Source: Endotrypanum monterogeii (lineage: Eukaryota > Euglenozoa > Kinetoplastea > Trypanosomatida > Trypanosomatidae). Taken from it: DNA of 64,000 nt. Both the position numbers and the translations under genes were made by a program. The notes under the pieces were generated by a model. It ran no database searches and had not been told where the DNA came from. It worked only from the letters and a program-made list of their open reading frames with translations. The DNA lies in contig CM007315.1 in NCBI GenBank assembly GCA_000333855.2, positions 62,001 to 126,000 of the forward strand. Reading direction: 5' to 3'. Positions 10,762 to 22,200 of the stretch are shown one piece after another (position 1 is the first letter of the stretch; every line of letters starts with the position of its first letter).

Positions 10762-13632
10762 CTAGGCACTAAAGCCGCGGGCGCTGCGGCCTATGCCCTT
10801 CTCTATCGCGTTTACCAGAACGGGAGCCTCAGGAAGAAGCACTTGGTCTCTCGTCTGTAGTATTTCATTGACACTCTTCCGCAGCCCTTTCTCGGGAAAA
10901 CCACGCGGAGGGACCTCCTCGCTTATACACGTTAGCGAACCGCTGAGTGAAGATTTATCTTGAAATATTCTAGGCGAGGGAAGGTGGGGGAGAGCGGGTA
11001 GAGGTACAGAACTCTGACGGAGATACAAAACGTGTGGTACGCCGTCGCTCTCCTGTTTCCTTCCTAGCGCTTTGTCCAGCTTCTGTCGCAAATGTTTGTT
11101 ATCCTGTTGCAGAGACGAGATGATCGCATCCTTCTCCGCGAGTACCTCCTCCAGCTGCTGACCAATATCTAGTCGCAGCTGCGCAATGATCTGGTGCTTG
11201 AGACGATGTTCGGCTGTCATCTGCGCTAGCGGAGTGTTTACAGGGAGAAACGACGCACCACCTCTCACCCCCGGTAACACTCCCTCCACGGGTACCCGCG
11301 ACTTCGTGTCGGCATCGGTCACAGTATTTAATAGAAATTCAGAAGATGCACAAATCGAGGGGACAGCATGTAGCAGCGGCGCACCATTGGTTCGCTTGCG
11401 CTGCCTCGTCTTACACCGCAAATCCGACTTTGCTGTCCCGCACACCACAGCAGGCCTCTTGTGTCCTCTTCCAGGGGAAGAAGACTCTGTCGAGTAGCGC
11501 CGAGCTCTCTGTGCCTCTATGGCGGTCTCCATTGTGGTGACGTCGTCGACCGCCTCGGCGGTGTCGCTGTCAAAGCGAGTTCGGTGTATTTTTTTTCCAC
11601 TGTGCCGCCGCCTCCGCGCGCCGTGCGACTTCCACCGGGACCGTGCGTCGTTCACGAGCTTTCTGTCGACATCACAGCCTTGCACAGCTGAAATCGAGAC
11701 GGGGCTACTCGTCGAAGGGACAACACCGACACTCGAGCGACTACGCGAAACCGGACGGTATATCCGCGGAGCATTACGCGCCTTGCTGGGCTCCACAGAG
11801 GGGACGCTCAGTCCCTTGACACGAAAAGCGTACCGCAGTGTGTTATTCGTGTGCTCATGGTCCACAGAGCTTGGAGAAACTGCTGCGATCATGACTGTCT
11901 TGCAGTTCCCAGTGAAGCTGTCGCGGAGTACCTCGGTCAGACGGGACCCACGAAATGGGATATGTTTTTTTTTCTCATCCAAGGCGCGGATACACTCCTT
12001 CAGAGCCAACAGGGACTTATTGATCTCTGCTCCCTCGAGTCGTGTGAGTCGATCCTGCGCAGCCGTGTCCGCTGCCCGCTCGCTTCCTGCTAAATCAACA
12101 AAGTGCATGACTCCTATAGAATCCGGGCGAGTGCTGTCTTCAATGCGAAACGAAAGAACGGCGTGGGAGCGACTGGAATGCTCGTTCGCCGCAGTCGCGC
12201 CGGTGCGACGCTGCTCCATGCCAGACTGCACCAGCTCTTTTAATTCATCGAGTGCTGCCACAGTGCGCCACACGATACCGCAGATGTTCACACGGTGGTT
12301 TGCATCCTCGCGCAGGACAAGAGGGTGTCGCGAGTTGAGCAAGTCGTAAAGTGAGTTACAGTAGATCTCAAAAAAAGAAACACAAAGGTGCTGTCCCGGG
12401 CGCATTCGCTCGAGGAGGTCTGCAGCAGCTTGCAAGTACACACCCATCTCTGTGTCTGTCCCGATCATCGTGTACGTCTTTCCACTGCCTGTCTGCCCGT
12501 AGGCGAAGCAAGAGGCCCTACCACCAGACAGGGTGACGTCTAAAAGATCTTTCACGGCATCGGCGTAGACGCTCTGGTTGGTCGCCTCCTCCCCAAAGAC
12601 ACTATCAAACGTGTAATCGCTATTCTCCTCATAGGTGGTCAAGTCCACACGCTGCTTTGTCGCGACGATGCGGATATGCTCTTTGTGGACCCGCACACAG
12701 TCCACACCAAGGTCACCGGGTGCCAGGGGGCGCTTGCGTACGGCTACACTAATGCGACCACCTCTGCTTCTTCCACGGCCATTTGCCACGGCCATGTCTC
12801 TCACCGCAACCGCTGAAGCTGGCGTCTGCGTCGGCAGCTTTGATGTGGCTCCCTCTACTAGTCTGCGAGACAGAGGGCCTGCTGCAGAGGCATCGTTCTT
12901 GGGACTGGATCCCTTGCTGGGCAGCGGTGATCTGTTTCGCATTGGCGAGAGAGAGAAAAAGGCGTCCGCTGATACTGACGATTCCACGCCCATGCACATA
13001 TTTGTCTCGAAAAACGTTTGTCGTACCAGAGGTGGTGGCGCGCTGGAGAGCGGCTGGGAGCCTGAAGCCTCTTCAAAGAGGTTAGTTGGAATGCTGCGCG
13101 GGCAAGACAAGGGTGGCGCCGCCGAAAGATCAGTTAGCTCTGTGCCACCGTGGTTATGCACCGGCATAGAAGCTTGGTCGGTGTGGCGACTCGCATCGCG
13201 CAGTGCCCCCGGGGCAGACTTTCGGCACAGCTCATGACGAGTGTTGAGCGTCGATTCTGATAGCCGTACCCCGTGTGCCATCTCAGTCCGATCCCTGCCA
13301 TCGTCCAGATCGGCCACCAAGAGACAGAGCGAGTTGAGATCGCGGTTGAGCGATGACACGGACGGAATCACCCCGCCGCGAGGTGGCTGCTGTTGCTGTT
13401 GGTATGCACTTCCTAGGGGGTGAGACCTGAGGGCATCACTTGGAGTTTTTAGGGAAACCGGCATTTGAAAAAGGGTGTGTAATGCAGCGTCGTCATCGGC
13501 GTTCGCGATGCGCGGCGGTGTGACAAGTCTGACAGCGGGATTTTCCTCAGCACCGGACACGAATGGACTTTGCTGCTGAGCCTCAGACCTGACTTCGGAG
13601 TCTTGTGATACTGTTCTGATGTGAACATCCAT
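10762..13632 (-). CDS. Kinesin-13 (MCAK/KIF2-type) microtubule depolymerase
   Basis: A 956-aa internal-motor kinesin. A ~300-residue Ser/Pro-rich leader is followed by the motor. It starts with VAVRKRPL and has a class-typical loop-2 region (RVDLTTY), the P-loop GQTGSGKT at 12473-12500 (about residue 378), switch I with NEHSSRSH, and switch II with DLAGSE near residue 511. The block RLEGAEINKSLLALKECIRALD followed by PFRGSRLTEVLRDSF is diagnostic of kinesin-13. A coiled coil lies at about residues 805-857. Kinesin-13 motors depolymerise microtubule ends in the spindle or, in trypanosomatids, also set flagellum length. The open frame extends to 13818, but that part encodes Thr-His repeats from a CA microsatellite and a polypyrimidine tract. 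A candidate splice AG at 13718/13717 makes the ATG at 13632 the likely start. Confidence 0.92.
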   Translation of the reverse strand: MDVHIRTVSQDSEVRSEAQQQSPFVSGAEENPAVRLVTPPRIANADDDAALHTLFQMPVSLKTPSDALRSHPLGSAYQQQQQPPRGGVIPSVSSLNRDLNSLCLLVADLDDGRDRTEMAHGVRLSESTLNTRHELCRKSAPGALRDASRHTDQASMPVHNHGGTELTDLSAAPPLSCPRSIPTNLFEEASGSQPLSSAPPPLVRQTFFETNMCMGVESSVSADAFFSLSPMRNRSPLPSKGSSPKNDASAAGPLSRRLVEGATSKLPTQTPASAVAVRDMAVANGRGRSRGGRISVAVRKRPLAPGDLGVDCVRVHKEHIRIVATKQRVDLTTYEENSDYTFDSVFGEEATNQSVYADAVKDLLDVTLSGGRASCFAYGQTGSGKTYTMIGTDTEMGVYLQAAADLLERMRPGQHLCVSFFEIYCNSLYDLLNSRHPLVLREDANHRVNICGIVWRTVAALDELKELVQSGMEQRRTGATAANEHSSRSHAVLSFRIEDSTRPDSIGVMHFVDLAGSERAADTAAQDRLTRLEGAEINKSLLALKECIRALDEKKKHIPFRGSRLTEVLRDSFTGNCKTVMIAAVSPSSVDHEHTNNTLRYAFRVKGLSVPSVEPSKARNAPRIYRPVSRSRSSVGVVPSTSSPVSISAVQGCDVDRKLVNDARSRWKSHGARRRRHSGKKIHRTRFDSDTAEAVDDVTTMETAIEAQRARRYSTESSSPGRGHKRPAVVCGTAKSDLRCKTRQRKRTNGAPLLHAVPSICASSEFLLNTVTDADTKSRVPVEGVLPGVRGGASFLPVNTPLAQMTAEHRLKHQIIAQLRLDIGQQLEEVLAEKDAIISSLQQDNKHLRQKLDKALGRKQESDGVPHVLYLRQSSVPLPALPHLPSPRIFQDKSSLSGSLTCISEEVPPRGFPEKGLRKSVNEILQTRDQVLLPEAPVLVNAIEKGIGRSARGFSA

Positions 13633-14500
13633 CAGGAGTCTGCGTGATAGAGTCACTGTGGCCACGCTGTGGGTGAAAAAAACAGACTCAAAAGCTAAAG
13701 CACCGATGAGACGTAGCTGTGTATGTGTGTGTGTATGTGTGTCACACCGTGGAGGGGAAGAGAGGGGAAAACAAAAAAAGCGATCTTTTGAGAAAAGGCA
13801 ATATAAAAAAAGCGTCATCTATAGTCTCCGGTCTCGCATACACTACGCAATGACTCACATGCAGAATCCACGATATATATAATATTCCGTAGAGAATGCT
13901 GGAGGGGGTTCATCCCCCACCCAGCCACCGCCTCGCCTTCGCTTCCACTCCTCCCTCAAAAAGGCAAACCATGGTGGTAAAGGGCAGCAACGCAACCCTG
14001 CATCAAAACGGTGGCTCAGGAGGGAGCGGAGAAACGTTGACACAGTCCGGATAACACACTGCCAACGAATCTGCGTGCCCCACACACTCGCGGAGATCAT
14101 GGTGTAGACTGTATTTGAGGGGAGGGGGTCCAAGAAAATGTATGGAGGGGGAAGTGTGACCAGTGCGAGGGAGGAGTACGACTGACTCCCTCCCCTTCTC
14201 TCGGGGCCTTCTCTCACCGCCCCTCGTGACCGCGAACACAGCAGGCGATTGTCAAAACAGAGCGAGCAGTAATACCCGGCAGAGTGCGGTATCGAGAAGA
14301 AAGACAAAGTGTACACACTCGGCAAATTCCCACGAGAAGAGCAGGAGACAAAAACAAAAATCTATAAAATCAACGCAAGTGTCGAGGCCTAAAGTCATAG
14401 AGAGGTAGGGGAGGGGGGGGTCTGTTCATGGGCATTCCCCTGACATGGGCCAGCGCGTAACGTCTTCGTCTCTCCTCCCCACTCCTCATCCCCCACACAC
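13633..14500. other. Spacer upstream of kinesin-13 with splice-acceptor signal
   Basis: No gene supported. The coding strand has a polypyrimidine tract at about 13751-13790, a CA/TG microsatellite at 13720-13742 and a candidate spliced-leader AG at 13718/13717 for kinesin-13. The rest is probable 3' untranslated region of the upstream CRAL/TRIO gene. Confidence 0.5.
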
Positions 14501-17500
14501 TCAGAGATGACAGAGCTCATCTAGCTTCTCAATTACTGTGTCGATGCGATCGCACGTCATACCCCCCAGATTACAAGGAATAAACTGTGTGGAGGCAGTA
14601 CGCAAGTACCAGGTAGAAAAGGCGCTTTGCATCGCCTGCACCGAGAGCATGCGCTGCGCCATGGTCTTCGCGCTGTGCTTTAGGTCAAACTTGGAGAGAA
14701 CAACGGGAGGGCCGGAGAAAACGATGCTGCGCACATTTTTATGAGCCCGCAGCCCAATCACCGCTGCCTGACTTCCCACAGGGCCGTGTCCAACGACATA
14801 AATGTTTTCGCGATCGCCACGTAGGCCCGCTACGATATGGCGCATGATGACAGTGGTGTTCTCAACGAACTTCTTCCACCGTAACGGGGTCATTCCTTCA
14901 ATAAACCTCAAATAGGGCAGCACGAGGTCAACGTATGGCGCAGGCATAAGAAAGGAGAAGATGGAAAGCACGTACGTGTCGATCCACATGGTCATGGACT
15001 CGATCAGAGCAATGAGGTCACTTCCGGGACGTGCCGTTACGATGGTGGTGTTGACAGTAGCTTCCTCTTCGCGGAAAGCGTTGATATGTATGAAAGCTGA
15101 ACTGCCCACTTGTGGAACTGACACGCGCCTAAAAGAAGGAAACCAGCGGCCGAGATCCACGTCCTGCGCCACCGCATCTTCGTTGAGCCCCAACTTCGCG
15201 AAGAGGGCAATGCCCACCATATCAAGTGTCGGGCTGAACTGTGCCGGGCACAAGAGGGGCATCGCATAAAACGGTTCACTTGACTCCCTCGGAGAGGGAA
15301 GCACCGCTACGTCACTAGCATACGATTGTGCAGATGACTGATTTGTGGTTGTCGGGCGTCGCGACATGACAGCTGGACTGAAGCGGCTTGCGTAGTCGGG
15401 CAGAAGGTGCTCACTGACCGTGCCCTCATAAACGTCAAGGATGCTGAGGTTGCCGATCAAGCAGCAGGTCAGCAAAGTCAGTGTGAAGCTTGCAGACATG
15501 GTGAAGAGGCCCAGGTTGCTCGACGACCCGTTCGTGCGCACAACACACAGCACCAGGTGCACCGCCAGCACCATCACAAGTATCCCGAAGCGGTAGTTCA
15601 AGACAGTGAGGGCAATCGTACAACCGAGCAGGTGAAGCAGAAGGAGCATCCACGAAACTCGAAAAAGCCACCGGCGCACCGAACCTCTCCACGGGCCGTA
15701 CACGGTCACCAGTCCGGTAACCACAAAAAACACCATTATAAAAATTGCCGCGAGCGTCACGCCACTCCAGTCTCCTTTCCACCTTTGCGGTGAGAGAGAG
15801 AAAAGAGTGTGCATCCAAAAGATGGACGCATAAAAGACGCAGCAGATAACGATATGAGACGAGGAACCCACATGGCGCGCGCCTATAAAGACGGTACAAA
15901 GCAAAAGCAGCACCGACTGCACGACGATGGCGGCACATAAAAAAACAAATCCGCCGCCGACGAGAAAGGCAAGGCCCATAGACACCGACAACACCCCGGT
16001 CATTGTGAGGAGGATCAGCTCTGTGGGGGGGCAGCGCCCTTTGATGTGATCTTCACCCATCTCGACTTCCATGAGGAAGTACAGAGTCGCCTCAGCATTG
16101 TTCTGACGACTTCCGTGGACGTACGAACGCTTGCTCAGTGATCGCAGACCCAAAGCGAAGATCAAGTGATAGGTGAAAATGATGCACACAGCGACAAACC
16201 AGCCGTATGCTAGACTGTACTGCAGCCCAGCCAAGACATCATAGCGAGTGGCCATGACGCAGAAGACAACGAAACATGCGATGGTGCACAGGGCGCTGAT
16301 CACCAACTGGATGACCAGAGCCTTGTTACCGAACACCCTGAACGCCTGCAAGACACGCCCCTGGAATGTTTTCCGGGCCACGTCAAAGCCATGAGAGGTA
16401 AAAATAGTGAATTGGCCCGCCACAACGATAAAAGCTGCGCCGTAGGGGAATACGTTATACGGAATCACAAACATGGCGAAAAAAATGTGCGTGAGCGTTA
16501 TGACACCCAGGAGAACGATAACACAGGTGCCGATGAAAAAAAAAAAGGCGTTGACCATGAGACAAAGCCACAGTAATCCTTTTGTCATCAAAAGTAGAGA
16601 GGGCGGCAGACCGGAAAGGAGTCTGTCGCTTTTGATCACACTCCACTCCTGCTCCAGGGTGCGCCGATCTTTTATCTCCAGCTGTGCGATTTGCAGCCAC
16701 TCCCGCTCGTAGATCTCTTCGAGGCTGATACGAAAAAAAGACTCGATCGTCATAAACTGAGTGATGTAATCTGTGAGAAGGTCCCGCCTCGGCGATAACG
16801 GTGGTGGAGTGCTGTTTAACTGCGCCAGACCTTGAGACCAGGAGGCGCCCATCTCTAAACTGTCTGTTCCGAATGTGATCAGGTTGGCGTCATCGTCGAT
16901 GTCAAAGGCGTGGTGGGGAGATATATGATGGGCAGCAGATGGTACAACGGCGCTGTCGTCGGTACTCAATGACCCATACCTGCCTATCCTAAGCGAGCTG
17001 CTGAGTGGCTTTTCATGCTGGGAGGCTGAGGACTCGATGATGCTGTTCCTCAGCGCAGCCATTGCGGAGCGGCCATCGAGATAGCCTGCACTGCGGAGGT
17101 TGTTCAGCTCCCACTCCTTCACACCTTCACCCCGGAGAATGGCCTCTTTGAGCTGCTGGAAGTAGTCCCGTATGACAATGGCAAAACGATCGAAATTCTC
17201 TTGATGATCACAGTCGTTCTCCCCACCCAAAGCGAGCGGGAGCACGTCAGCGTCGAAGTACTCCAGTAGCTTCCCGTTGCGGATGTCGCTGTCGGAGATG
17301 ATCTTGATGCGATCCGAAACGATGGCTGGCAGTCGCGAGAAGATCGGCTTTGCCAGCGCAGCGAGAAAACGACCCATCTTGCACACATAAATCTTGTCGA
17401 CACAGCCAGGGTAGAACTTGGCGATGCGCAATGCGATGTCCGCCTGGAGAGTCATGTCAAGATTCGTCATCATGCTGGCCTTATCTTGATTGATGAGCAT

Positions 17501-17920
17501 GGTCATCTGGCACCGCTGGTTATCTGCTCGCAGCCGTGTGCCGTAGCTCACAAACATGTCGAAGTTCATTTTGCTTTCCTCGCGGTGCACCGCCAGCGGC
17601 CTGTCGCGGGCTGTCGATACATAAAAGGTGACACGACCTCCCTTGTCGTTTCCGACAATTTGAATGATGCCTTTGCGCATACTCTCCATCATCCAATCTG
17701 TGACGTCGTACGTGGACAGCTTACCTCGCTCGAACTCGGCGCGGCGCTGTAGCTTGGCTACGGCCTCATCGATGTTGTAATTTTTGTTTTCCAAAAAACC
17801 ATAAATCCAGCAGTCGAAGTAGTTGTGGTCGATGCCCATCCGCCGCTTCACCTCGTCGACCTCTGCCTGGTGAGCTAAGGCGTTGGTGCCAATGGCGAGC
17901 AGCACCGGCGCGCTCGACAT
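14501..17920 (-). CDS. CRAL/TRIO domain, polytopic membrane and lipase-like protein (copy 1)
   Basis: A 1139-aa protein. Residues ~1-60 form a helical CRAL/TRIO N-terminal region (EVDEVKRRMGIDHNYFDCWIYG-type), and ~80-260 a Sec14-like lipid-binding domain ending in LPLALGG. After a polar linker come about 12 hydrophobic segments (roughly residues 500-890). The last ~220 residues resemble class-3 lipases: a TIVTARPGSD strand where lipases have FRGT, then VVGHGPVG where they have GHSLGG, then VFSGPP where they have FGSPR. The nucleophile position is Gly, so it is probably not a hydrolase. Role inferred: lipid transfer or sensing at a membrane. The ATG at 17920 aligns with the paralogue at 22642; the longer open frame to 18106 starts at GTG and crosses the polypyrimidine tract (17955-17980) and candidate AG 17948/17947. 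Confidence 0.8.
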   Translation of the reverse strand: MSSAPVLLAIGTNALAHQAEVDEVKRRMGIDHNYFDCWIYGFLENKNYNIDEAVAKLQRRAEFERGKLSTYDVTDWMMESMRKGIIQIVGNDKGGRVTFYVSTARDRPLAVHREESKMNFDMFVSYGTRLRADNQRCQMTMLINQDKASMMTNLDMTLQADIALRIAKFYPGCVDKIYVCKMGRFLAALAKPIFSRLPAIVSDRIKIISDSDIRNGKLLEYFDADVLPLALGGENDCDHQENFDRFAIVIRDYFQQLKEAILRGEGVKEWELNNLRSAGYLDGRSAMAALRNSIIESSASQHEKPLSSSLRIGRYGSLSTDDSAVVPSAAHHISPHHAFDIDDDANLITFGTDSLEMGASWSQGLAQLNSTPPPLSPRRDLLTDYITQFMTIESFFRISLEEIYEREWLQIAQLEIKDRRTLEQEWSVIKSDRLLSGLPPSLLLMTKGLLWLCLMVNAFFFFIGTCVIVLLGVITLTHIFFAMFVIPYNVFPYGAAFIVVAGQFTIFTSHGFDVARKTFQGRVLQAFRVFGNKALVIQLVISALCTIACFVVFCVMATRYDVLAGLQYSLAYGWFVAVCIIFTYHLIFALGLRSLSKRSYVHGSRQNNAEATLYFLMEVEMGEDHIKGRCPPTELILLTMTGVLSVSMGLAFLVGGGFVFLCAAIVVQSVLLLLCTVFIGARHVGSSSHIVICCVFYASIFWMHTLFSLSPQRWKGDWSGVTLAAIFIMVFFVVTGLVTVYGPWRGSVRRWLFRVSWMLLLLHLLGCTIALTVLNYRFGILVMVLAVHLVLCVVRTNGSSSNLGLFTMSASFTLTLLTCCLIGNLSILDVYEGTVSEHLLPDYASRFSPAVMSRRPTTTNQSSAQSYASDVAVLPSPRESSEPFYAMPLLCPAQFSPTLDMVGIALFAKLGLNEDAVAQDVDLGRWFPSFRRVSVPQVGSSAFIHINAFREEEATVNTTIVTARPGSDLIALIESMTMWIDTYVLSIFSFLMPAPYVDLVLPYLRFIEGMTPLRWKKFVENTTVIMRHIVAGLRGDRENIYVVGHGPVGSQAAVIGLRAHKNVRSIVFSGPPVVLSKFDLKHSAKTMAQRMLSVQAMQSAFSTWYLRTASTQFIPCNLGGMTCDRIDTVIEKLDELCHL

Positions 17921-19228
17921 CGCGTCCGACAGTCGACAAGAAAACACTTTACAAATAAGAGAGGGGGGCGAAAGAAAGAGGGCTTGACGGCGCCGTTCAT
18001 AGCGCACCAGGGCACCACTCTGACAAATCAGCGGTAGAGAAATCGGTGATCGGCAGAAGAACGCAACGTTGTCCTCACACGACCACAGCACCTCCAAAAA
18101 GGACACAGGCTATAGCGACCAGGAACAACCCACAGACGAGAAGAGAGGGGAGGAGTAGAGCGAGATGAGCAGGTGAGTAGTATCCAGGCGAAAGATGTGG
18201 AGAAAGGATCGAGACAGATACCCAGTGTGCCGCTGACCCACCACGCGTTGCCTAGCCAAGAGATCGGGGAAGTGGAATGATTATCCGACTATGCAACCTT
18301 TTCCACGAAACACATGCACACACACCTGTCGGGAGGATATACACGAAAAACATGGATGTGAGAAGCTCCACTTGGCAGGGTAGTCTCCCTCACTCACGCC
18401 TCCTCTCTCTCTATATATATATACACTTATTTTTCTACCCGCGTCTAGTGTAGGAAGGGGGGAAAATGGTATACTACTATATATATATAAATATATATAT
18501 ATCTATATAAATATATCTGGAGGGAGGATGAGAGCGTGAAGTTTCAGAGAGCTGAGACGGCGATTTGTATTGTTTCTGTTTGCTTTCTTTTTTTTTTTTC
18601 AAGGGGTAGTCTCCTTTCTTTTTCGCTGTTTGTCCACCAGTCGCTCTTAGCAGCTCCCTGCGAAAGAGAGCAGTCACACAACTGCCGGGATAGGTGAGAT
18701 GTGAAAAAAGTGTGCAACGATCATGTTGATCCTCGAAGATGTGTCACCAGTTCTTATACCCCTCCCCGCCCTCCTAATTATATATATATATATATATATT
18801 ATTTTTTTTAAAGGGGGAGAGAGGCGGTCACACGTGTCCATTTCTTATTCTTTTCATTCGCTCCTTTCCCATTTTTTTCTTTCGTTTCCTAACTTCCAGT
18901 GCAAGCGACCACATACAGCCTCTGTAAGAGTGGAGGTGCGGAAGCGATGGCAGACGATACTTCTCAGAAGCAGGAAGCACGCACACAAACATAAAAAAAG
19001 AAAAAAGTGTGTCAGGAAATCTTTCTCGCCTGCATTGCGCCAACGAAAGCAGATGCAGGTATCGGAGAGAGAGGCACAGACCAAAAAAAGAAAAAAGAAA
19101 ATTGTCCATGTATCCAAGACACCAATGCCCCTCGCAATCCTGTAAACCCCTCAGCACACCTAGACACACCCACATAGAGAGAGAGAGAGAGAGAGGCGAG
19201 GAGGGAGAGACGACCACGTTCGAGGTGT
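17921..19228. other. Spacer between the two CRAL/TRIO membrane-protein genes
   Basis: No gene supported. Contains the splice signals of copy 1 (polypyrimidine tract 17955-17980), TA microsatellites at about 18474-18515 and 18779-18801, a T13 run near 18588-18600 and a GA repeat at 19175-19195. Confidence 0.5.
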
Positions 19229-22200
19229 TCACTTCGAGGGAATATGCCTACGACCATCTGCATCGCCACAGGCCTCCAGCAATGCCCCAGAGAAGAATTG
19301 GGGTCTAATGCAGTAAAGGGTGGATCCTCTACACTGAACTCGCTGGCTAATCGTCGAGTCCTGTCCACCGACATAGTTCAGCACACCGTAGTAGGCGCCA
19401 ATAGAGAGAACATATCTGTGGTAGTCATCGTAGAGCACACCGAGCTTGTGGGCACAATGCAGAAGCCCAGGAGAAGAAAAGACGATGGCATGCGTCATTG
19501 TCTGTGCGGCCGCTGCAGAGAGAACGCCGCCTGGCACGCCGCTACCCGTGACGATAATGTTGGTTTGTGATTGACTCTTCCTGAGGAGCAAAAAATCTTT
19601 GATGTCGTTCACAATAGTCCTCTCCGGAAACGGGATCAGTCGCGAGACAAAGGACATTGTGAATACCACGGTATCCACCCAATCGTAGGGCATAAATATG
19701 GAGAGGGGAGATAGAGCAATGGCGTCGACCCAGTTCACCATAGACATGATAGACGACGTGGCGTATCGGTTTCGTAAAACAAAAACAGTCGTGTCTGCTG
19801 TAGCTGGCAGCACAAATTCGTGCATCTCCCATGAGGCGCCGCCTTGTCGGAACTCCCTCGCAATGCCGTTGTAGGTGACGCTGCGCGTGCCAAACCAATT
19901 GTTGAAGTCGGCGTTGAACACATCTACGGTGCGAGCGCCTACAATCTCGTTCATCAGGGCAATGTCAAGCACCCGGAGTGAGTTGTCATTGCCCATCTGC
20001 AGCGTGCAGACAGGGTAACGGTGGTATAGCTCCAAATTTGACAACGTCGTGGGAGCGGGTGAGACAGAGGGAAGGCTCTGTGCTGTTGTTGTTATGAGTG
20101 TCGTGCCATACCACCCTAGCAAGACGCACGATATCCCAAGGAGCATCACCGCCACAACGAGGAAGAACGAGGCATGGATGCCAGTGAGCGTGCCGGGGGC
20201 GAAGATGATGCTGAGAGCGTTGTGGACCATAAGGGCGAGGCAGAATAACCCAATGTGCCAGCTCACGAGCGGAAACAGTGATAGCCAGCAGCCAAGCACG
20301 TACCCTATGACAACTAAGTACGACACACGAAGTAGCCGGCTCTGGCTAGGGCGGCGCAGACACGTGAGCGCCATCAGCACCATGGCCGCGTTTATCGTCA
20401 CAACAACAATCACTGAGGCTCCGTAGCTGTTGCTGTAGTCACGGAAACCAAAGACAAAGGTGACGTAGCACCACGCCAGGACCATCATCCACAGTGTGAA
20501 CCGCAACAGCGACCCACTCAGGGTATTCGACAGGGCCTCGGAGTAGTAGTGGACCACGTACGCTGCGATGAGGGATATTACAAATGTTGCGACGTACAGA
20601 GAAACGATTCGGCTGATGAGGAAGGCGACCCCGAATAGCATGCTGATGAGCAGCGGGATACCGCAGATAACGTAGGAGGACGTGCGCAGCATAAAGCGTG
20701 CATCAATCTCCCGCTGTTGCTCTTTCGAGGAGTTGCCGAAGTTGAAGGCCAGAAAGAAAGGAAGAGCTGCAAGGCGATTATCCGTGCCGCGCGTTGCCGG
20801 GGATGCGAGCAAACCCGTGAAAAAGAATACGTGCATGAACACCACCACAAACAGTGCGCTGAGCCAGCCAGTCACAAAAGACACTTGTAGGCCACGCAGT
20901 GGGTTGTCACGGGCAGCGTACACACAGAAAATGATAAATTGAGTGATCAGTAAGAAAAAGAATAGTACAACCTCCGCGATGGCACCCCAGTAGCTACCAA
21001 GTCGCTCAAAGGGAGGAATGACGTTGCGGTTGTAGACCGCCAGGATGCAGTCCGCCGCGCGTGTACAGAGAGAAGCGCCTTGGATAGCTACCATGAGAAG
21101 AACTGCGCTCAGCGGGAAAACTTGGCTCGGATTGACAAAAAAACCGAAAAATGTGGTAATAATAATGTTAGCACAGAAAACTGTGCAGAAGACAAGGGCA
21201 GCGAGGAAGTAGATGACGTTGAGTACTGTGATGGCCAGAAGAAAGGTGCGGTAGAGAGCGCGCAGCGGGTACGGGATACCAACGTACCACTTTCGATCCG
21301 AGACGTCCAGCCCTCGAACTCCGAGCTCGGTCGTCGTCTTAAGACCTGACACAAAGGCGTCGAGTATTTTGTACCGCTCACTGCTCTCGCTACTCTCAAC
21401 AGCCACACGCCAGCGCAGCAGCTCATCCAGAAAGAACAGTGCAAGGCTCTCAGGAAGCGGCGCGACCACACCTGCCCACGATATTGTTGGTCCCTCAGCA
21501 GTCTCCTCGTATACCCCGCTGCGGTTCCCCGGCGACTGCAGGGAAGACATCTCTGTGAAGCACGTATTGAGCGACTTCAGATCCGGGTCGAGGGTGGGAC
21601 TTGCGTCCACGAAATGCTGTGACACGACCTGCGAAGCTCCTCGCGCTTTCGGCCACATGGTGTCTCTAGGGGTGGAGTGATGAGAGGGCTCGGGAGAGGG
21701 CGGTTGCGCCGGGAAACTACGCACCGACTGCGCCAGTTTTTCCGTGTGCGATGTGGCCGTGGCCGTACCGCGGCCGTCGCTCCGTTCCTGTAAAGAACGC
21801 GCGTCGATACCGATGCACTCGAGCTCGTATTCCTTGACGGTGAGTCCGCGCTCGATGATGGCCCGCTTCATATCTGCGAAATGCTTCTCTACTCGATCGG
21901 CGTAAGCGCACCAGCCCTCTTCATTGTCAGACATATTTTTCCCTCCCAGGGCGACAGGCAGCACCTCCTCATCGAAGAGGTCCAACAGCACACCTTGCTT
22001 GATATCGGTCTCATCAATAATCTGGATCCGATCCGCTACGATGGACGGGAGGCGCTTGAAGATGGGCTTTGCCATAGCGGCGAGTGTGCGACTCATCTTG
22101 CAAATGTACATTTTATCAACGCCCCCGGGATAATATTTGGATATCCGCAGCGCGATATCGGCCTGGAAGGTCATATCAACGTTTTTGAAGAGACTGGCTC

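Noticed and set aside
13633..13818. N-terminal extension of kinesin-13 with a Thr-His repeat
   Set aside because: It comes from a CA microsatellite and a polypyrimidine tract with a splice AG at 13718/13717, so it should be removed upstream of the trans-splice site.
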